A DNA stretch of 64,000 nucleotides from Bagarius yarrelli (Eukaryota; Chordata; Actinopteri; Siluriformes; Sisoridae). Positions 61,250 through 64,000 of the stretch are shown here, piece by piece. Each line of letters begins with the position of its first letter. Position 1 is the first letter of the stretch. The notes below the pieces were generated by a model that searched no databases, was not told where the DNA came from, and saw only the letters and a list, made by a program, of their open reading frames with translations. The translations under genes were made by a program, and so were the position numbers. The stretch spans positions 116,001-180,000 of the forward strand of contig VCAZ01000148.1 in the NCBI GenBank assembly GCA_005784505.1, written 5' to 3'.

Positions 61250-61708
61250 TAAGTATTTCGAGCGCACAAAAATCTATTTCGCATTTAAGTTCTTTAGATG
61301 TGCGCAGACCTTCTCTTCTGCGCGCGCAAAGTATCGCCATAGTTTCTCCACTGATACCCACCATCAGTGCCGACGCCTCGCTTGTTCACCACAACCGAGC
61401 TTTACTACATTCCCACAGTTTCTTAACTGTTCGCTTTGTACCAGCAAAGAGAATAAACCTTAGAGGTTTTTTGCAACCAGAATACGAAGTGTGGTTGTGG
61501 TTGTGTGCGTAACCAAAGCGTCGCCCATCACAGATCACGTTGTGATGGCAAAACGAATTAAAGTCCTAAACAGTACTTTAATATGACGTTTCGCTATTTC
61601 TTTACAAACAACGAATCCTTTTAACCGTCATATTGCCAGATTTCGTGCGGCAGCGCAAAGTCATTTGGGTTTTCTCTTATTTGGTATATTTGATTAGCAA
61701 CATACACA

Positions 61709-63375
61709 ATGAGAGAGATTATTCATTTGCAAGTCGGACAGTGCGGCAACCAAATTGGTGCCAAGGTCAGTCAAAACTATTTAAAATACTATGTGAAATA
61801 ATAGTACTATTTTCTAACATAACAAAACCCCAAACACTTGCATTCTCAGTTTTGGGAAGTCATAAGTGACGAGCATGGAATTGACCCTACAGGCAGTTAC
61901 CATGGTGACAGTGATCTTCAGCTGGACAGAATTAATGTCTACTACAATGAAGCTACAGGTTTGCTTTTTGATGTATTTGCATGCTGTACGCTGCATATTT
62001 TTAAATAAAATAATAAACTTTGTAATTTTAATTCATTCAGGTGGCAAGTATGTCCCCCGTGCTGTGCTGGTTGATTTGGAGCCGGGGACCATGGACTCTG
62101 TGAGGTCTGGACCATTTGGACAAATTTTCAGACCGGACAACTTTGCGTTTGGTAATTATTTTACATTCCACGGTGTTGTATATCTAAGCAAAATTTAACA
62201 CGATCATAATCTAATAAATTTGGATTACATTTTGACTCTGTACTTTAGTTTCATTTGCCTGTTATTTTTCTGCTATTTGGTAAAATCCGCATATGTAATG
62301 ACGCTTCCTCTCTACAGGTCAGAGTGGTTCTGGTAATAATTGGGCCAAAGGCCACTACACAGAAGGTGCTGAGCTGGTGGACTCTGTCTTGGATGTGGTG
62401 CGTAAGGAGGCTGAAAGCTGTGACTGCCTGCAGGGCTTCCAACTCACTCACTCACTGGGTGGTGGTACTGGATCAGGTATGGGCACCCTGCTTATCAGCA
62501 AAATCCGTGAAGAGTACCCTGACCGCATTATGAACACCTTCAGCGTCGTTCCTTCACCTAAAGTCTCTGATACAGTGGTGGAGCCCTACAACGCCACACT
62601 GTCTGTCCACCAGCTTGTGGAGAACACAGACGAGACGTATTGCATTGACAACGAAGCCCTGTACGACATCTGTTTCCGCACCCTTAAGCTCACAACACCA
62701 ACATACGGTGACCTCAATCACTTAGTCTCTGCCACAATGAGTGGAGTCACAACTTGCTTAAGGTTTCCTGGGCAGCTCAATGCTGACCTGCGCAAACTAG
62801 CTGTCAACATGGTGCCCTTCCCTCGTCTGCACTTCTTTATGCCTGGTTTTGCCCCACTAACCAGCAGGGGTAGTCAGCAATATCGTGCTCTTACTGTACC
62901 TGAACTGACACAGCAGATGTTCGATGCCAAAAACATGATGGCCGCTTGTGACCCACGCCACGGCCGCTACCTCACAGTGGCTGCCATTTTTCGTGGCCGC
63001 ATGTCCATGAAGGAGGTGGATGAGCAGATGCTTAATGTGCAAAACAGAAACAGCAGTTACTTTGTCGAATGGATCCCCAACAACGTGAAGACAGCTGTGT
63101 GCGACATCCCACCCCGTGGCTTAAAAATGGCCTCCACCTTCATCGGGAACAGCACCGCTATCCAGGAACTGTTTAAGCGCGTCTCTGAGCAGTTCACAGC
63201 TATGTTCAGGCGTAAGGCTTTCCTTCACTGGTACACAGGTGAGGGTATGGATGAGATGGAGTTCACAGAGGCTGAGAGCAACATGAATGACCTGGTGTCA
63301 GAGTACCAGCAGTACCAGGAGGCAACTGCTGAGGAAGCAGGAGAGGATGAAGAAGAGGGAGAGGAGGAGCCTTAA
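61709..63375 (+). CDS. tubb: Beta-tubulin, tandem paralogue of tubb4b
   Basis: Four exons, 61709-61765, 61850-61958, 62041-62151 and 62318-63375 (57, 109, 111 and 1,058 nt), encoding 444 aa. The layout is that of its neighbour, but the introns are much shorter. MREI and GGGTGSG are intact. It differs at several usually invariant places: Val9 instead of Ala beside the GTP loop, Ile5, Ala91 instead of Val, and Ser97 instead of Ala in the NFVFGQSGAG segment. The E-hook is different (EEAGEDEEEGEEEP), so tail modification and motor preference may differ. The 5' half of exon 4 is nearly identical to the neighbour, which points to gene conversion. It is a complete, apparently functional gene. The exact isotype name is left open. 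Confidence 0.96.
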
Positions 63376-63461
63376 TTATATTTTGTCAAGCTTTTCTATC
63401 AATTTTTTTTTCAGTTGTTTGTCAAATTGCTTCCCAAATTCTGCAGTGCCTGTTTTGCTGT

Positions 63462-63467
63462 AATAAA
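63462..63467 (+). terminator. Polyadenylation signal of the second tubulin
   Basis: AATAAA 87 bp after the stop. The flanking AATAAAACATGCAATTAAT resembles that of the first tubulin, supporting duplication of the whole gene including its 3' end. Confidence 0.8.
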
Positions 63468-63721
63468 ACATGCAATTAATAGTTATGTCAGGTTATTTTT
63501 TAGTTATTTAACTATGACATTGAAGTATGGCTTTAATTTTTAAAGACTACTTTTTCCTCGTAGAAGTATTTTAGACTTTGTATTTTAAAAATACAAAAAG
63601 TGCAATATCTATGACTTAAACATATATCAGGATATCAGGAAATTAATATATTTTTATGGCTTATGTCAACTTTCTTAACTCAAAAAACATAAGTAAAATA
63701 GTTGTTAAAATGTGCTCAACA

Positions 63722-63793
63722 AGCACAGTGACGTAGTGATTGGCACTGATGTCTCGCAGCAAAAAGACCCCAGGTCTATATCTGCAGCAGGGG
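63722..63793 (+). repeat. Fish interspersed repeat fragment
   Basis: AAGCACAGTGACGTAGTGAT, then TTGGCACTGATGTCTCGCAG, then GCAGCAGGGGTGTG. These match the first quarter of the repeat at 1,655-1,920. It is truncated at the junction with the LINE fragment. Confidence 0.6.
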
Positions 63794-64000
63794 TGTGATA
63801 AATTGCAGCATGCCCCAAATTCAGCAGCTAGAATCCTTACAGGGACCAGATCTTAAGATCACATCACTCCTGTTCTGGAATTTCTTCATTGGCTTACTGT
63901 CAGGTTTCGTATTGATTTAAAAATGTTTATGCTGACCTATAAGTCTTTGCATGGTTTGGCATGTAATTATTTAGCGGAGCTTTTGAAAGTATATAATCCC
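63794..64000 (+). mobile_element. L2/CR1-type LINE fragment running off the window
   Basis: The translated frame, with one stop, reads NSAARILTGTRS, then DHITPVLEFLHWLTVRFRID, then YKSLHGLACNYLAELL. This is the conserved C-terminal region of L2/CR1-type LINE ORFs. It may belong to the same family as the relic at 39,190-39,995. It continues past the right edge. Confidence 0.8.

Noticed and set aside
1..64000. CRISPR arrays, phage, operon or defence systems
   Set aside because: The sequence is clearly vertebrate nuclear DNA. Tandem repeats here are microsatellites and none has a spacer-repeat pattern.

Overview
The window is nuclear DNA of a bony fish, most likely a teleost. The coding regions are intron-split with GT-AG junctions. 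The interspersed repeats are of kinds common in fish: tRNA-derived SINEs, L2/CR1-like and RTE-like LINE fragments, a decayed Tc1-like element, short inverted-repeat elements and many microsatellites. There are no operons, prokaryotic signals or CRISPR arrays. I cannot name the species from sequence alone.

Layout: positions 1-29,690 hold no recognisable protein-coding exon. This stretch mixes AT-rich unique DNA, old repeats, a tRNA-Glu-like relic (8,997-9,067), and several long, complex, repeat-free blocks that look like candidate cis-regulatory elements. A CpG-rich patch lies at 26,640-26,940. Positions 29,691-33,816 (minus strand) are a complete four-exon kazald gene, encoding a secreted IGFBP/Kazal/Ig protein; its last exon codes an acidic tail. 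Positions 34,000-43,300 are intergenic, with candidate regulatory blocks, an old ~580-bp tandem duplication, a polypyrimidine tract, a LINE relic and a pentanucleotide satellite. Positions 43,479-53,778 (plus strand) are a complete 12-exon aup1 gene (423 aa), carrying a dead Tc1-like element in intron 1 and a long hairpin in intron 4. Positions 56,233-58,567 and 61,709-63,375 (plus strand) are two intact four-exon beta-tubulin genes in tandem (445 and 444 aa). The window ends inside a LINE fragment.

The genes do not form one pathway. Kazald is an extracellular matrix/growth-factor-type protein. Aup1 acts at the ER membrane and lipid droplets in ER-associated degradation. The tubulins are microtubule subunits. 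The local logic is (i) a gene-poor regulatory-looking landscape next to kazald and (ii) a compact block of two tubulin copies beside aup1. In human, KAZALD1 lies near TLX1/LBX1 and AUP1 near TLX2, so finding kazald next to aup1 suggests a TLX-paralogon neighbourhood. That would explain the gene desert, but no TLX or LBX exon is in the window.

The best leads are a sharp gene-conversion signature between the two tubulins, a diverged tandem duplication upstream of kazald that keeps a 29-bp identical core, a ~69-bp-arm hairpin in aup1 intron 4, and the candidate conserved non-coding blocks. No wholly new protein system was found. Conservation of the non-coding blocks is inferred from texture only, because no alignment could be run.
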